From Vreelandella salicampi (GTDB lineage: Bacteria; Pseudomonadota; Gammaproteobacteria; Pseudomonadales; Halomonadaceae), in contig NZ_JACCDF010000002.1 in assembly GCF_013415105.1 (NCBI RefSeq), positions 248,001 through 312,000 of the forward strand: a DNA stretch of 64,000 nucleotides, given 5' to 3'. The position numbers and the translations under genes were made by a program. Every line of letters begins with the position of its first letter. The first letter of the stretch is position 1. Of this stretch, positions 9,187 to 19,296 are shown in pieces. The notes under the pieces were generated by a model that did no database searches, was not told where the DNA came from, and saw only the letters and a program-made list of their open reading frames with translations.

Positions 9187-11220
9187 TTGAGTAGCGAAAT
9201 CATCAAAGTCCCCGATATCGGCGGCGACACCGATGTCGAAATCATTGAGATTGCGGTGTCGGAAGGCGACGTCATTGAGGCGGAAGACACCTTGATCACG
9301 CTGGAATCCGACAAGGCCAGCATGGATGTCCCGGCGCCCAAAGGCGGCAAGGTCATTAAGGTGCTGGTCAAAGAGGGTGACACTGTCTCGGAAGGCGACG
9401 ACATCGTCGAAATCGAAGCGGAAGGTGAAGGCGGCGGCGAGAAAGAGACGGCATCAGCCGAATCTGCGCCAGAGCCTGACACTTCATCAGCGTCGTCATC
9501 GCAACAGCAAGAGGCGCCAAAATCCGCTTCTGGCGGCGGTGGCAAACAGACCGTGGATATCATCGTGCCGGATATTGGCGGCTCAGAAGACGTCGAAATT
9601 ATCGAAGTGGCCGTCAGCGAAGGCGATGAGGTCAGCGCGGAAGATACGCTGATTACACTGGAGTCTGACAAAGCCTCGATGGACGTCCCCAGCCCGCATT
9701 CGGGCAAGATCGTGGCGTTTACGGCGAAAGAGGGCGATACCGTCTCTGAAGGAGATGTGATCGGCCAGATGGAAATCGCTGGTGAAGGTGGTGGTAGCGA
9801 TCAAGCCGATAACGCGCCTGAACCCAAAGCGCCCGAAGGGAAAAGCGCTGACGCCGAGCCGCAGGAAGAGCAAGAAGAAGACGCTTCCAGCGGCGAGCCG
9901 GAGCGCAAAGAGATTCGCGTGCCGGATCTTTCCGGCTCTGCGGATGTGCCGATTATCGAAATTGGTGTTGCCGCCGGTGACGAGGTCAACGAGGAAGACC
10001 CGCTGATCACGCTGGAGTCCGATAAGGCGTCGATGGACGTACCGAGCCCGTACAAAGGCAAGCTTTTGGAACTTACGGTGAACGAAGGCGATACCGTCTC
10101 TGAAGGCGATGTGATCGGCTATATCGAAGTGGCCTCGGCCGGCGGCGCGAAGAAAGCGGCACCAAAAAAGGCTGCACCTGAAAAAGGCCAGTCTGAAAAA
10201 GCTTCATCCGAAAGAGCTCAGTCGAGCAAGCCTGCTGAGTCTCCGGCGGGAACCCCCAGCCCGGAAGCCCAGATGGCATCTCATAAGCCACGTGATGGCA
10301 AGTTGGTGCACGCTGGACCCGCGGTACGGATGCTGGCCCGCGAGCTGGGGGTCGATCTCGCCCTGGTTAAGCCAACCGGCCCCAAAGAGCGCGTGCTGAA
10401 AGAGGACGTGCAAAACTACGTCAAGCAGGCGCTGGCCAAAGGCAGCGCGCAAGCGGCGGCTCCTGCGGCAGCGGCGAGCGGTGGGGGTATCCCGCCGATT
10501 CCGGAAGTCGATTTCAGCCAGTTCGGTGAGGTCGAAGAGAAGCCGATGGGTCGTCTGCTCAAGATGGGCGCGACCAACCTGCACCGCAGCTGGCTCAACG
10601 TGCCGCACGTGACGCAGTTCGACGAGGCGGATATCACCGAGCTTGAAGCCTTCCGCAAGTCGATGAAGGCCGAAGCAGAAGCCCAAGGGGCCAAGCTCAC
10701 GCCGCTGCCGTTTTTGGTCAAAGCGTGTGCCTTTGCGCTGCGTAAGTTCCCGCAGTTTAACGTCAGTCTAAAAGGCGACGGTGAGACGATGGTGTGGAAG
10801 AAATACGTTCATATCGGTATTGCCGTAGATACGCCGGAAGGCTTGATGGTGCCGGTTCTGCGCGACGCGGACAAAAAGTCCTTGATTGAGATCGCCAAGG
10901 ATATGGCCGAGTTGGGCAAAAAAGCGCAGAACAAAAAGCTCAAACGCGAAGAGATGACTGGCGGCTGTTTCACCATTTCGAGCCTTGGCTCGATTGGCGG
11001 CACAGCATTTACGCCGATCGTCAACGCACCGGAAGTGGCGATCTTGGGCGTGTCGAAATCGCAGACGAAACCGGTTTGGGATGGTAGTACTTTCCAGCCG
11101 CGTTTGATGATGCCGCTGTCGCTATCCTACGATCACCGGGCCATTAATGGGGCAGACGCGGCGCGTTTCACTGCCTTCTTGGCCGATGTGTTGACCGATA
11201 TCCGACGTTTGCTGCTGTAG
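9187..11220 (+). CDS. aceF: Pyruvate dehydrogenase E2, dihydrolipoamide acetyltransferase with three lipoyl domains
   Basis: Transfers the acetyl group from E1-bound hydroxyethyl to CoA and forms the core of the complex. In 677 residues there are three lipoyl domains, each with the lipoylated lysine in ESDKASMD (Lys43, Lys162, Lys280), separated by Ala/Glu/Ser/Pro-rich linkers; a peripheral-subunit-binding domain (AGPAVRMLARELGVDLALV, near 375-415); and the catalytic domain with SLSYDHRAINGADAARF near the end. The start is TTG, preceded by GAGAGGAG; no ATG fits because the first lipoyl domain begins at once. lpd is not in the window. Confidence 0.96.
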   Translation: MSSEIIKVPDIGGDTDVEIIEIAVSEGDVIEAEDTLITLESDKASMDVPAPKGGKVIKVLVKEGDTVSEGDDIVEIEAEGEGGGEKETASAESAPEPDTSSASSSQQQEAPKSASGGGGKQTVDIIVPDIGGSEDVEIIEVAVSEGDEVSAEDTLITLESDKASMDVPSPHSGKIVAFTAKEGDTVSEGDVIGQMEIAGEGGGSDQADNAPEPKAPEGKSADAEPQEEQEEDASSGEPERKEIRVPDLSGSADVPIIEIGVAAGDEVNEEDPLITLESDKASMDVPSPYKGKLLELTVNEGDTVSEGDVIGYIEVASAGGAKKAAPKKAAPEKGQSEKASSERAQSSKPAESPAGTPSPEAQMASHKPRDGKLVHAGPAVRMLARELGVDLALVKPTGPKERVLKEDVQNYVKQALAKGSAQAAAPAAAASGGGIPPIPEVDFSQFGEVEEKPMGRLLKMGATNLHRSWLNVPHVTQFDEADITELEAFRKSMKAEAEAQGAKLTPLPFLVKACAFALRKFPQFNVSLKGDGETMVWKKYVHIGIAVDTPEGLMVPVLRDADKKSLIEIAKDMAELGKKAQNKKLKREEMTGGCFTISSLGSIGGTAFTPIVNAPEVAILGVSKSQTKPVWDGSTFQPRLMMPLSLSYDHRAINGADAARFTAFLADVLTDIRRLLL

Positions 11221-11276
11221 ACCCGGTACTATGCCCAGTACTATGTATGCATGACCCACGCATACCATTGCACGAC

Positions 11277-11312
11277 CACCAGCGGCGCCTTCGGGCGCCG
11301 TTGGTGATTTTA
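11277..11312 (+). terminator. Probable terminator of aceEF
   Basis: CGGCGCC (11283-11289), loop TTCG and GGCGCCG (11294-11300) form a stable stem that can extend through flanking CACCA/TGGTG, followed by GATTTTAT. The T-tract is weak, but position about 60 bases after the aceF stop fits. Confidence 0.65.
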
Positions 11313-11459
11313 TCTGTACCAATACACGACCAAAGCGTTACGACCAAAGTGCAGCGTTAGCGGTAGATGGCTGTTTTGGAAGCGTAAAAGGTAGCAAAAA
11401 ACATGGCTCTCAGGCTTTTGGGGAGTTGTGTCGCCTCATTGGCGCGGGTATTGTCGTGA

Positions 11460-12294
<835 letters not shown>

Positions 12295-12313
12295 GCGATG
12301 ACGTGCATGTGAT

Positions 12314-12338
12314 GATGGCCCGCTGCGTGCGGGCCATC
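12314..12338 (+). terminator. Probable terminator after adk
   Basis: GATGGCCCGC (12314-12323), loop TGCGT and GCGGGCCATC (12329-12338) form a perfect 10-bp stem followed by GTCGTTTA. The T-tract is poor, so termination is likely but not certain. Confidence 0.6.
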
Positions 12339-12400
12339 GTCGTTTAGGGATGGCGTGGGTATAATCTCAGCGGTTACTGGCTTTTAAGTAGGTACACTAT

Positions 12401-13099
12401 ATGTCGCTACACCTATTGGCGTTAGACGCCTCTTCCAGCGCGTGCTCGGCGGCGCTGTTGCGCCGTGATGGCGAGCACGAAACCTGCCTTGCGCGTTTCG
12501 AAATGACACCGCGCGCGCATACCCGGCGCCTAATGCCGATGGTGAATGATGTGCTCTCTGAAGCCGGTGTGACACCCGCTCAGCTTGACGCCGTGGCGTT
12601 TGGCCGTGGGCCGGGGTCTTTCACCGGTCTTCGAATTGCGGCGGGAACCGCGCAGGGCTTGGCTTTTGGCTTGGACTGTCCGCTCATCGGGGTATCTACA
12701 TTGGAAGCGCTCGCATTGCAGGCTCACCGGCGTTTCCACTACCGCTACGTTGTGACGGCGATAGATGCCCGCATGGGGGAAATCTACGCGGCAGCGTGGC
12801 ACTGCGCCGATGGACGTATCTCGGCACTAAGCGACGAAGCGGTGCTGCCGCCCGCGCGCTTTTCACTGCCACGCCAAGATACCGACTGGGCCGGTGTGGG
12901 CACAGGCTTTACGCTATGGGAGCAGTTTGCCGCCGAGGTACACGTTGCGATGTCGCAGCACTTAAGTGATATAGAGCCGCGCGCTGAAGAAATGGCGTGG
13001 CTAGCCGCGCGTGACTTTGACTCAGGCCTCGGGCAGTCGGCATATGACGCCCAGCCGGTCTACCTGCGTAACGACGTTGCTTGGAAAAAACCGGCATGA
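12401..13099 (+). CDS. tsaB: tRNA t6A37 biosynthesis protein TsaB
   Basis: Partner of TsaD and TsaE in forming threonylcarbamoyladenosine at position 37 of ANN-decoding tRNAs. The 232 residues carry the ASKHA-like N-terminus [16 protein letters not shown] and the conserved [28 protein letters not shown] perfect TATAAT at 12360-12365 may be its -10 element. Its stop codon overlaps the next start (ATGA), so tsaB and rsmJ are co-translated. Confidence 0.95.
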   Translation: MSLHLLALDASSSACSAALLRRDGEHETCLARFEMTPRAHTRRLMPMVNDVLSEAGVTPAQLDAVAFGRGPGSFTGLRIAAGTAQGLAFGLDCPLIGVSTLEALALQAHRRFHYRYVVTAIDARMGEIYAAAWHCADGRISALSDEAVLPPARFSLPRQDTDWAGVGTGFTLWEQFAAEVHVAMSQHLSDIEPRAEEMAWLAARDFDSGLGQSAYDAQPVYLRNDVAWKKPA

Positions 13100-13800
13100 C
13101 GCAGGACGGTATTTCTTTGCCGCCAGGGCTTGCCCTCGAGTCGCGAGAGGAGGGCTTGGTGCTGGCGGCGGATGAGGCGCGTTACGGCAAGCCTCTGCAG
13201 GTGGATTTTGTCGGCGGTAAAGCCGGGCATCGGCGTCGGTTCGGCGGTGGGCGCGGGCAGCTCGTGGCAAAAGCGTGTGGGTTGGCAAAAGGCGTGACCC
13301 CTAACGTGGTGGATGCCACCGCAGGGCTCGGTCGTGATGCGTTTGTGTTGGCTAGCCTGGGCGCCAAGGTGCTGCTTATCGAGCGGGTCGCGGCGATTGC
13401 GGCATTGCTGGAGGATGGCCTTAAACGCGCTTCAGAGCACGACGAAACGGCGGAGATTGCTGCCCGCATGACGCTACGTCACGGCGACGCAGCGCAATCG
13501 CTGGCGGAATTAGTGGCCGGCGCCCAGTTTGCGCCTCAGGTGATCCATCTGGACCCGATGTTTCCCCATCGCGAGAAATCGGCGCTGGTGAAAAAAGACA
13601 TGCGCTTGTTTCGCGCGCTGGCCGGCGACGATAACGACGCTCCGCGGCTGCTTGAAGCGGCGCTCGATGTGGCCACTCACCGTGTGGTGGTCAAGCGGCC
13701 CCGTAAGGCGCCGCCTATTGCGGGGCCGGCGCCGCAGCATACCCTTGAAGGTAAAACCAGCCGCTACGATGTGTATGTGCATTATTCGTTAAAGCGCTAA
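13096..13800 (+). CDS. rsmJ: 16S rRNA (guanine1516-N2)-methyltransferase RsmJ
   Basis: SAM-dependent methyltransferase acting on the small ribosomal subunit. The product is 234 residues. [23 protein letters not shown], the SAM-binding [26 protein letters not shown] and [17 protein letters not shown] (the DPMFP active-site loop) define the family. The ATG at 13096 overlaps the tsaB stop by four bases; an upstream in-frame ATG at 13081 is less likely. Confidence 0.95.
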   Translation: MTQDGISLPPGLALESREEGLVLAADEARYGKPLQVDFVGGKAGHRRRFGGGRGQLVAKACGLAKGVTPNVVDATAGLGRDAFVLASLGAKVLLIERVAAIAALLEDGLKRASEHDETAEIAARMTLRHGDAAQSLAELVAGAQFAPQVIHLDPMFPHREKSALVKKDMRLFRALAGDDNDAPRLLEAALDVATHRVVVKRPRKAPPIAGPAPQHTLEGKTSRYDVYVHYSLKR

Positions 13801-13834
13801 GCTGGGGGTTAGCCAAAATGGTAAGGAGCCCACT

Positions 13835-14959
13835 ATGCGCCACGGCTGGCATGCTCATAACCGCTTTACGCTGCTGCCGGAATCTAAGCGGTTTTTACCC
13901 GCGATGTTTACCGCGATTGAGCAGGCAGAGCACTATGTGTTTCTCGAGCTTTATCTCATGGAGTCTGGAACGCTTGCCGAGCGGGTCATTGATGCTCTAA
14001 CACGAGCGGCACGCCGTGGCGTTCACGTTGCCCTGTTGTTGGACGGTTATGGCGCGATGGGGCTTTCAAACGCCGATCGTCGGCGTCTACACGAGGGAGG
14101 TGTGGCGCTGCGCTTTTTTAACCCCTTGGGCTTTCACTCTTTGGCGCGCAATTTAAGCCGTGACCATCGCAAAATCATGCTAGTGGATGGCCAGATGGCG
14201 TTTGTGGGCGGTTTTGGTGCCGTGGATGCGTTTCTTAATGCTTGGTATGAAATCGCCGTGTGTGCCGAAGGGCCGGTAGTGACGGATTGGGAGGCGCTCT
14301 TTCGCCAACTTTGGGATTCACGCATGACGCGCGATTATTTAATCGACAAGCCCGCTATGACGCTCCCGTCATCGCGTGTCGATCCACAGCGCCCGAAGGG
14401 AGAGATGCGGGGGCGTTCCATGGACGGACGCGGCTATCGCTATCAGGCCATTCGCCGCTCGTTGCACCAACGTGTGGATGGCACCGCAACGCGGTTATGG
14501 CTCTGCACTCCTTATTTTGTCCCCACGTTTACTCTACGGCGGCGCTTGGCCCGGGCCGCCCGGCGTGGCGTCGATGTGCGTTTGCTGCTACCCGGCAGCG
14601 AAAACGATCACCCAGGCGTGCGTTACGCGTCGCAGCGCTTTTATCACGCACTGCTGAAAGCGGGCGTGCGCATTTTCGAGTTTCAGCCGACCTTTATTCA
14701 TGCCAAATTTGTCTTGGCTGACAACTGGAGCAGCATTGGCTCGTGCAATTTCGATCACTGGAACTTGCACTGGAATTTAGAAGCCAACCAAGAAGTGGAT
14801 GATCCGCACTTTGCAGAGGAAGTGCGCGAGCTGTTTGAACGTAACTTTGCCACCAGTGACGAAGTGGATTCGGCTGCGTGGGCAGCCCGCCCCTGGCCGC
14901 AGCGAGCCAAGGAGTGGCTATACGGCACCCTTGATAGCTTGGTCACGCGCCTTAAATGA
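13835..14959 (+). CDS. Cardiolipin synthase-like phospholipase D protein
   Basis: Two HKD motifs mark the PLD superfamily: SRDHRKIMLVDG near residue 115 and IHAKFVLADNW near 290, the latter followed by SIGSCNFDHWNLHWNLEAN. At 374 residues without N-terminal membrane segments it resembles ClsB (YbhO) rather than ClsA. Expected role is cardiolipin formation by phosphatidyl transfer at the inner membrane, but a phosphodiesterase role cannot be excluded. AAGGAG precedes the ATG. It ends back to back with the next gene, with stops at 14959 and 14960. Confidence 0.85.
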   Translation: MRHGWHAHNRFTLLPESKRFLPAMFTAIEQAEHYVFLELYLMESGTLAERVIDALTRAARRGVHVALLLDGYGAMGLSNADRRRLHEGGVALRFFNPLGFHSLARNLSRDHRKIMLVDGQMAFVGGFGAVDAFLNAWYEIAVCAEGPVVTDWEALFRQLWDSRMTRDYLIDKPAMTLPSSRVDPQRPKGEMRGRSMDGRGYRYQAIRRSLHQRVDGTATRLWLCTPYFVPTFTLRRRLARAARRGVDVRLLLPGSENDHPGVRYASQRFYHALLKAGVRIFEFQPTFIHAKFVLADNWSSIGSCNFDHWNLHWNLEANQEVDDPHFAEEVRELFERNFATSDEVDSAAWAARPWPQRAKEWLYGTLDSLVTRLK

Positions 14960-15616
14960 TTAGCATTTTTTGCCCTTGGCCGGGGTTTTCTTGCGCGGTT
15001 TGGGCTTCGGGGTTTCCGGGGGCACGCGGTAGTGCAAGTAAAGGTCGAGAAGAAGCTCGGGAAGTTGAACGACGAATGCCTCTTGGCGGGTACCGTCGCT
15101 TGCCAGCTCGGCCATATCGGGCTCATCATCAAACAGACTTGAGAGCAGCATAAACGGCAGCAGAAGTGTGGCGGCGGCTTCTTCATCGTCGGCAAACCAG
15201 GCGCTTTCATCGCAAAAGACGCCTTCCATGAACCCTGCACACCAGTCACCAATGGGGGTTTCTTCCGCGGGGAGGCCGTCGAGCGTCAACTCAAACGGAA
15301 GCTCCGGCAGCCCTCCTTGCTCAAGCACGGCCATAGCGTTGTCGCGCAGGGCGGCAAGCAAGCCGATAATCTCGTTGCGTTCGGCATCGTCAGTATAACG
15401 CGGCTCGCCTTGAAAGAGTTCGGCTAGCCACTCGGCATTGGGAAGCTCGCTGGGCGCCACGGCCAGCGCGACCATAAAACCATGGGCTGAAATCAGATCG
15501 AGCGCGTCGTCATCGACTTGCTCGGAGTCGAGAAAGTCATCTAAGCGGTCAAGCTGCTCGTCGTCGAGTAGCGGCTGTGGGGGCGTCGCTTCGGGGGCGT
15601 TGTCGCGCGGTGACAT
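14960..15616 (-). CDS. UPF0149 / YecA-like protein
   Basis: A 218-residue acidic protein with the UPF0149 pattern: LDDEQLDRLDDFLDS near the N-terminus, SAHGFMVALAVAPSELPNAEWLAELF, and GDWCAGFMEGVF in the middle. The C-terminus is a basic tail (KPKPRKKTPAKGKKC) and lacks the SEC-C zinc motif seen in full YecA. Function unknown. It is divergent from sprT with only 35 bases between the starts. Confidence 0.8.
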   Translation of the reverse strand: MSPRDNAPEATPPQPLLDDEQLDRLDDFLDSEQVDDDALDLISAHGFMVALAVAPSELPNAEWLAELFQGEPRYTDDAERNEIIGLLAALRDNAMAVLEQGGLPELPFELTLDGLPAEETPIGDWCAGFMEGVFCDESAWFADDEEAAATLLLPFMLLSSLFDDEPDMAELASDGTRQEAFVVQLPELLLDLYLHYRVPPETPKPKPRKKTPAKGKKC

Positions 15617-15651
15617 ACAGAGCCTCTAGCAGAAAAGTCAAAGGGTAGGAT

Positions 15652-16233
15652 GTGAGCAGTTTATCATCAAACGGATATCTTCAAACCCAGGCGGCGCCGA
15701 TGCCAGCGTGGCCGGCAGAGCAGCTTGCGGCACTGGGTGAAGCGGCGCTTATCGATGCGGCCAGGGCTCGTGTTGAGCAGGCCTGGCAGCGCTGTCGTGA
15801 GGTTTATCCGGCGCTGGTGCAGCCCAAGGTGTGGTTTGATCTTAAAGGCGCCTCAGCCGGGCAGGCGCATCTGGGCCGCGGTGGCTTGCGCTTCAACCCG
15901 GTGCTGCTCAGTGAGAACCGCAGCGCGTTTTTTGACCAGGTGATTCCCCATGAAATGGCCCACTGGATGGTCTTCCATCTTCAGAATGGCCCGCGCTTAA
16001 AGCCGCATGGCCGCGAATGGCAAGCCGTTATGCGCGACCTTTTTGGCTTACCGCCTGATGTGACTCACCGTTTCGATATTAAACGCGCACAACGAGCGCC
16101 ATACCGTTATGCATGCGCGTGCCGCCAACACGCCTTTACCACGCAGCGCCACGCACGCGCCCAAGGAGGGCAGCGCTATCGTTGCCGCCATTGCGCTCAG
16201 ACCTTGGTCTATTGCGGCCGTGAAGCGCCGTAA
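15652..16233 (+). CDS. sprT: SprT family zinc metalloprotease-like protein
   Basis: The HExxH zinc motif (PHEMAHWMVF, His100), the RFNPVLLSEN segment and a C-terminal zinc ribbon (CAC...CRHC) are those of SprT. E. coli SprT is 165 residues; this is 193 from a GTG at 15652 preceded by GGGTAGGA. The N-terminal 16 residues look unrelated to the family, so the ATG at 15700 is a possible alternative start. Cellular role in bacteria is poorly known. Confidence 0.85.
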   Translation: MSSLSSNGYLQTQAAPMPAWPAEQLAALGEAALIDAARARVEQAWQRCREVYPALVQPKVWFDLKGASAGQAHLGRGGLRFNPVLLSENRSAFFDQVIPHEMAHWMVFHLQNGPRLKPHGREWQAVMRDLFGLPPDVTHRFDIKRAQRAPYRYACACRQHAFTTQRHARAQGGQRYRCRHCAQTLVYCGREAP

Positions 16234-16249
16234 ATAGTAGTATAAGTCT

Positions 16250-16277
16250 TTGTTATTTCAATAAAAAATGTTAATAC
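16250..16277 (+). promoter_or_regulatory. Candidate promoter of acs
   Basis: TTGTTA (16250-16255), a 16-base AT-rich spacer and TAATAC (16272-16277). Transcription would start about 125 bases before the acs start, leaving a leader that may carry activator or translational control signals. Confidence 0.4.
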
Positions 16278-16410
16278 CAATGTCTAAAGGGAAGGGCGCG
16301 CTTTGGGGTTTATGCTAGGAGGACATTCATAATAGTAATGCCGGTGCAGTAAATAACAATTCCGGCTACATTCTTATAGAGAGTGCATTTCCACGGACAG
16401 AGGCAATTTC

Positions 16411-18360
16411 ATGAGCGAACAACAGAATGTCTATCCGGTGCGCGACGATATCGCCGCCAATGCTTGGGCCGATGAAAAAACGTATGCGGCCATGTACCAG
16501 CGTTCGGTAGATGACCCGGAAGGCTTCTGGGCCGAACAGGCAAAGCGCCTTGACTGGATTAAAGCCCCGAACAAGATCAAAAGCACCTCGTTTGATCGTC
16601 ATAACGTGGACATCCGCTGGTTCGAAGACGGCGAGTTGAACGTGGCAGCAAACTGCCTAGATCGCCATCTTGAAACGCGCGGCGACCAAACCGCGATCAT
16701 TTGGGAAGGCGACGACCCTAACGACACTAAGCATATTTCCTACCGTGAACTCTACGAGCGCACCAATCAGCTGGCGAATGCGCTCAAAGAGCTAGGCGTA
16801 AGCAAAGGCGATACCGTCACGCTTTACATGCCCATGATTCCTGAGGCGGCTATGGCCATGCTGGCTTGTGCCCGTATTGGTGCGGTGCACTCGGTCGTTT
16901 TCGGTGGCTTCTCGCCGGATGCCGTGGCACAGCGCGTGATCGGTGCTAACTCCAAGCTCGTCATCACCGCTGATGAATCCGTACGCGGCGGTAAACAGGT
17001 GCCGCTAAAAGATAACGTGGACGCGGCTTTGACTCGTGATGGCACTGATGTGTGCAAGAACGTGTTGGTCGTGAAGCGCACCGGCGGCGATATCGACTGG
17101 AAAGAGGGCCGCGACCTATGGTTCGGTGATCTGGTCGATAAGCAGTCTACCGAGTGTGAGCCCGAAGCGGTGGGCGGGGAAGATCCGCTGTTTATTCTAT
17201 ACACCTCGGGTTCTACCGGCGCGCCGAAAGGCCTTAAGCATACCACCGGCGGTTATCTCACCTTTGCTGCGATGACCCACCAGTATGTTTTCGACTATCA
17301 AGATGGCGAAGTTTTCTGGTGCACCGCCGACGTGGGCTGGGTAACAGGGCATAGCTACATCGTTTACGGCCCGCTCGCCAACGGCGCTACCACGCTAATG
17401 TTTGAAGGCGTGCCGAGCTACCCAAGCCATGGCCGTATTGGCGAGATTGTCGATAAGCACAAGGTCAACATTCTCTACACCGCGCCGACTGCCGTGCGTG
17501 CGCTGATGGCCCACGGTGACAGCGTGATGGATTCGAGCTCACGCGAAAGCTTGCGCCTACTCGGTTCGGTCGGTGAACCGATCAACCCCGAGGCGTGGGA
17601 GTGGTTCTACCGCGTGATCGGCAACGAGAAGTGCCCGATTGTCGATACCTGGTGGCAAACCGAAACCGGCGGCATCATGATTTCGCCGTTGCCGGGCGCC
17701 ACTGCACTGAAGCCGGGCTCCGCAACCAAGCCGTTTTTCGGTGTGCAGCCTGCGCTGGTGGATAATGAAGGCAACATGCTTGAGGGTGCCACCGAGGGTA
17801 ACTTGGTAATCCTCGATTCCTGGCCGGGCCAGGCTCGTTCCATTTGGGGTGACCATGACCGCTTCGTACAGACGTATTTCTCGACCTACGACAACATGTA
17901 CTTCACCGGCGACGGCTGCCGTCGCGATGAAGACGGGTATTACTGGATCACCGGCCGCGTAGACGACGTCCTCAACGTCTCTGGACACCGCATGGGTACC
18001 GCGGAAATCGAATCGTCGCTGGTAGCACACGATGCGGTTGCCGAAGCGGCCGTGGTGGGCTATCCGCACGATATCAAAGGCCAAGGTATCTACATCTATG
18101 TCACCCTCAACGATGGCATTGACCCCACCGATGAGCTCAAAAAAGAGCTGACCAAATGGGTGCGTAAAGATATCGGCCCAATTGCCTCGCCGGATGTGAT
18201 CCAGTGGGCGCCGGGGATGCCGAAAACGCGCTCGGGCAAGATTATGCGCCGCATTCTGCGCAAAATCGCCGCCAATGAGTGTGATGGCCTAGGGGATACC
18301 AGTACGTTGGCAGACCCGAGTGTGGTCGATGAGCTTATTGAGCACCGCGTTAATCAGTAA
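16411..18360 (+). CDS. acs: Acetyl-CoA synthetase (AMP-forming)
   Basis: Activates acetate to acetyl-CoA via acetyl-AMP, the high-affinity route for acetate use. The 649 residues match Acs. The AMP-binding loop [20 protein letters not shown], the [36 protein letters not shown] hinge region and the C-terminal [11 protein letters not shown] lysine (the acetylation target in this family) are present. The neighbours are a CrbR-like regulator, a CrbS-like kinase and an acetate-type symporter, which fits a complete scavenging module. Confidence 0.97.
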   Translation: MSEQQNVYPVRDDIAANAWADEKTYAAMYQRSVDDPEGFWAEQAKRLDWIKAPNKIKSTSFDRHNVDIRWFEDGELNVAANCLDRHLETRGDQTAIIWEGDDPNDTKHISYRELYERTNQLANALKELGVSKGDTVTLYMPMIPEAAMAMLACARIGAVHSVVFGGFSPDAVAQRVIGANSKLVITADESVRGGKQVPLKDNVDAALTRDGTDVCKNVLVVKRTGGDIDWKEGRDLWFGDLVDKQSTECEPEAVGGEDPLFILYTSGSTGAPKGLKHTTGGYLTFAAMTHQYVFDYQDGEVFWCTADVGWVTGHSYIVYGPLANGATTLMFEGVPSYPSHGRIGEIVDKHKVNILYTAPTAVRALMAHGDSVMDSSSRESLRLLGSVGEPINPEAWEWFYRVIGNEKCPIVDTWWQTETGGIMISPLPGATALKPGSATKPFFGVQPALVDNEGNMLEGATEGNLVILDSWPGQARSIWGDHDRFVQTYFSTYDNMYFTGDGCRRDEDGYYWITGRVDDVLNVSGHRMGTAEIESSLVAHDAVAEAAVVGYPHDIKGQGIYIYVTLNDGIDPTDELKKELTKWVRKDIGPIASPDVIQWAPGMPKTRSGKIMRRILRKIAANECDGLGDTSTLADPSVVDELIEHRVNQ

Positions 18361-18410
18361 TTGTTAATGCTGAAATAACGCACGACCACTCACCGTTCAG
18401 CGGTTATTAC

Positions 18411-18434
18411 TGTGCCGGCTCTTGAGCCGGCACA
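18411..18434 (+). terminator. Terminator of acs
   Basis: TGTGCCGGCT (18411-18420), loop CTTG and AGCCGGCACA (18425-18434) form a perfect 10-bp stem followed by GTTGTTTCT, about 50 bases after the acs stop. Confidence 0.7.
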
Positions 18435-18519
18435 GTTGTTTCTAAGTTATCGCCGTAAATGCGACAAATTGTCCACGCTAGGCTTGGGAATAGAGAAGGG
18501 CATGGGGTACCATGCTGCC

Positions 18520-18531
18520 AACGTATACGTT
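18520..18531. promoter_or_regulatory. 12-bp palindrome upstream of the response regulator
   Basis: AACGTATACGTT is a perfect palindrome about 70 bases before the regulator's start codon. It could be an operator. No matching copy was noticed upstream of acs. Confidence 0.3.
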
Positions 18532-18602
18532 CCAAGCGTATGGCCTAGCGTCGCGGCGGGTAGCTTGTTGTGACTGCTGCATAAGAAACCGGAGGAACAT
18601 CC

Positions 18603-19265
18603 ATGGCAATCGCCCATAAATTTATCGTCGCAGACGACCATCCCCTGTTTCGTGCTGCGTTGACACAAGCATTGCGTCAACTAGCCCCGCAGGCTGAAAT
18701 TGTCGAAGCTGACACAATGGAAGCAACGACGGAGGTGGTGAATCGCCACCCAGACGCTGATCTGATTCTTCTGGATTTACACATGCCGGGCGCTCACGGC
18801 TTTTCTGGGCTGATTCAACTGCGTGGGCAAATGCCCGATATCCCGGTTGCGGTGGTATCGGGCAGCGACGAGCCTTATGTGGTACGCCGTGCGATTGATT
18901 ACGGTGCCTCGGGCTTTATCCCTAAGTCCTCCTCGCTACAGTTGATTGCTGAAGCGGTGGGTGAGATTTTAGATGGGGAAGTATGGTTGCCGGAAGCCTT
19001 AGCGGGCGTACTCGATGAGACCAACGAAGAAGAAACCCGCTTTGCTGAGGCGATTGCTTCTCTTACGCCGCAACAGTTCCGCGTGCTGAACATGCTCACC
19101 GAAGGACTGTTAAACAAGCAAATTGCCTACGAGTTGAGTGTGTCTGAGGCGACTATTAAAGCGCACGTAACGGCGATTTTGCGTAAGTTGGGCGTGCACT
19201 CGCGCACTCAGGCCGTCATTGCTGCGCAGAAGCTGGAAGTTGAGCCGCCTAAGGTAGAGTCTTAA
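18603..19265 (+). CDS. crbR: LuxR-type response regulator, CrbR/ErdR-like
   Basis: 220 residues: a receiver domain with DDH near 11-13, phosphoacceptor Asp58 in LILLDLHMPG and the KSSS lysine near 104; then a LuxR/NarL helix-turn-helix (LTPQQFRVLNMLTEGLLNKQIAYELSVSEATIKAHV). Adjacency to acs and to a transporter-coupled hybrid kinase matches CrbR (also called ErdR), which activates acs in Vibrio and Pseudomonas. The symbol is inferred from context. GGAGGAAC precedes the ATG. It converges on the kinase gene with 31 bases between stops. Confidence 0.85.
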   Translation: MAIAHKFIVADDHPLFRAALTQALRQLAPQAEIVEADTMEATTEVVNRHPDADLILLDLHMPGAHGFSGLIQLRGQMPDIPVAVVSGSDEPYVVRRAIDYGASGFIPKSSSLQLIAEAVGEILDGEVWLPEALAGVLDETNEEETRFAEAIASLTPQQFRVLNMLTEGLLNKQIAYELSVSEATIKAHVTAILRKLGVHSRTQAVIAAQKLEVEPPKVES

Positions 19266-19296
19266 ACGGCCCTTAAAGCAGGCGTTAACGTAACGA

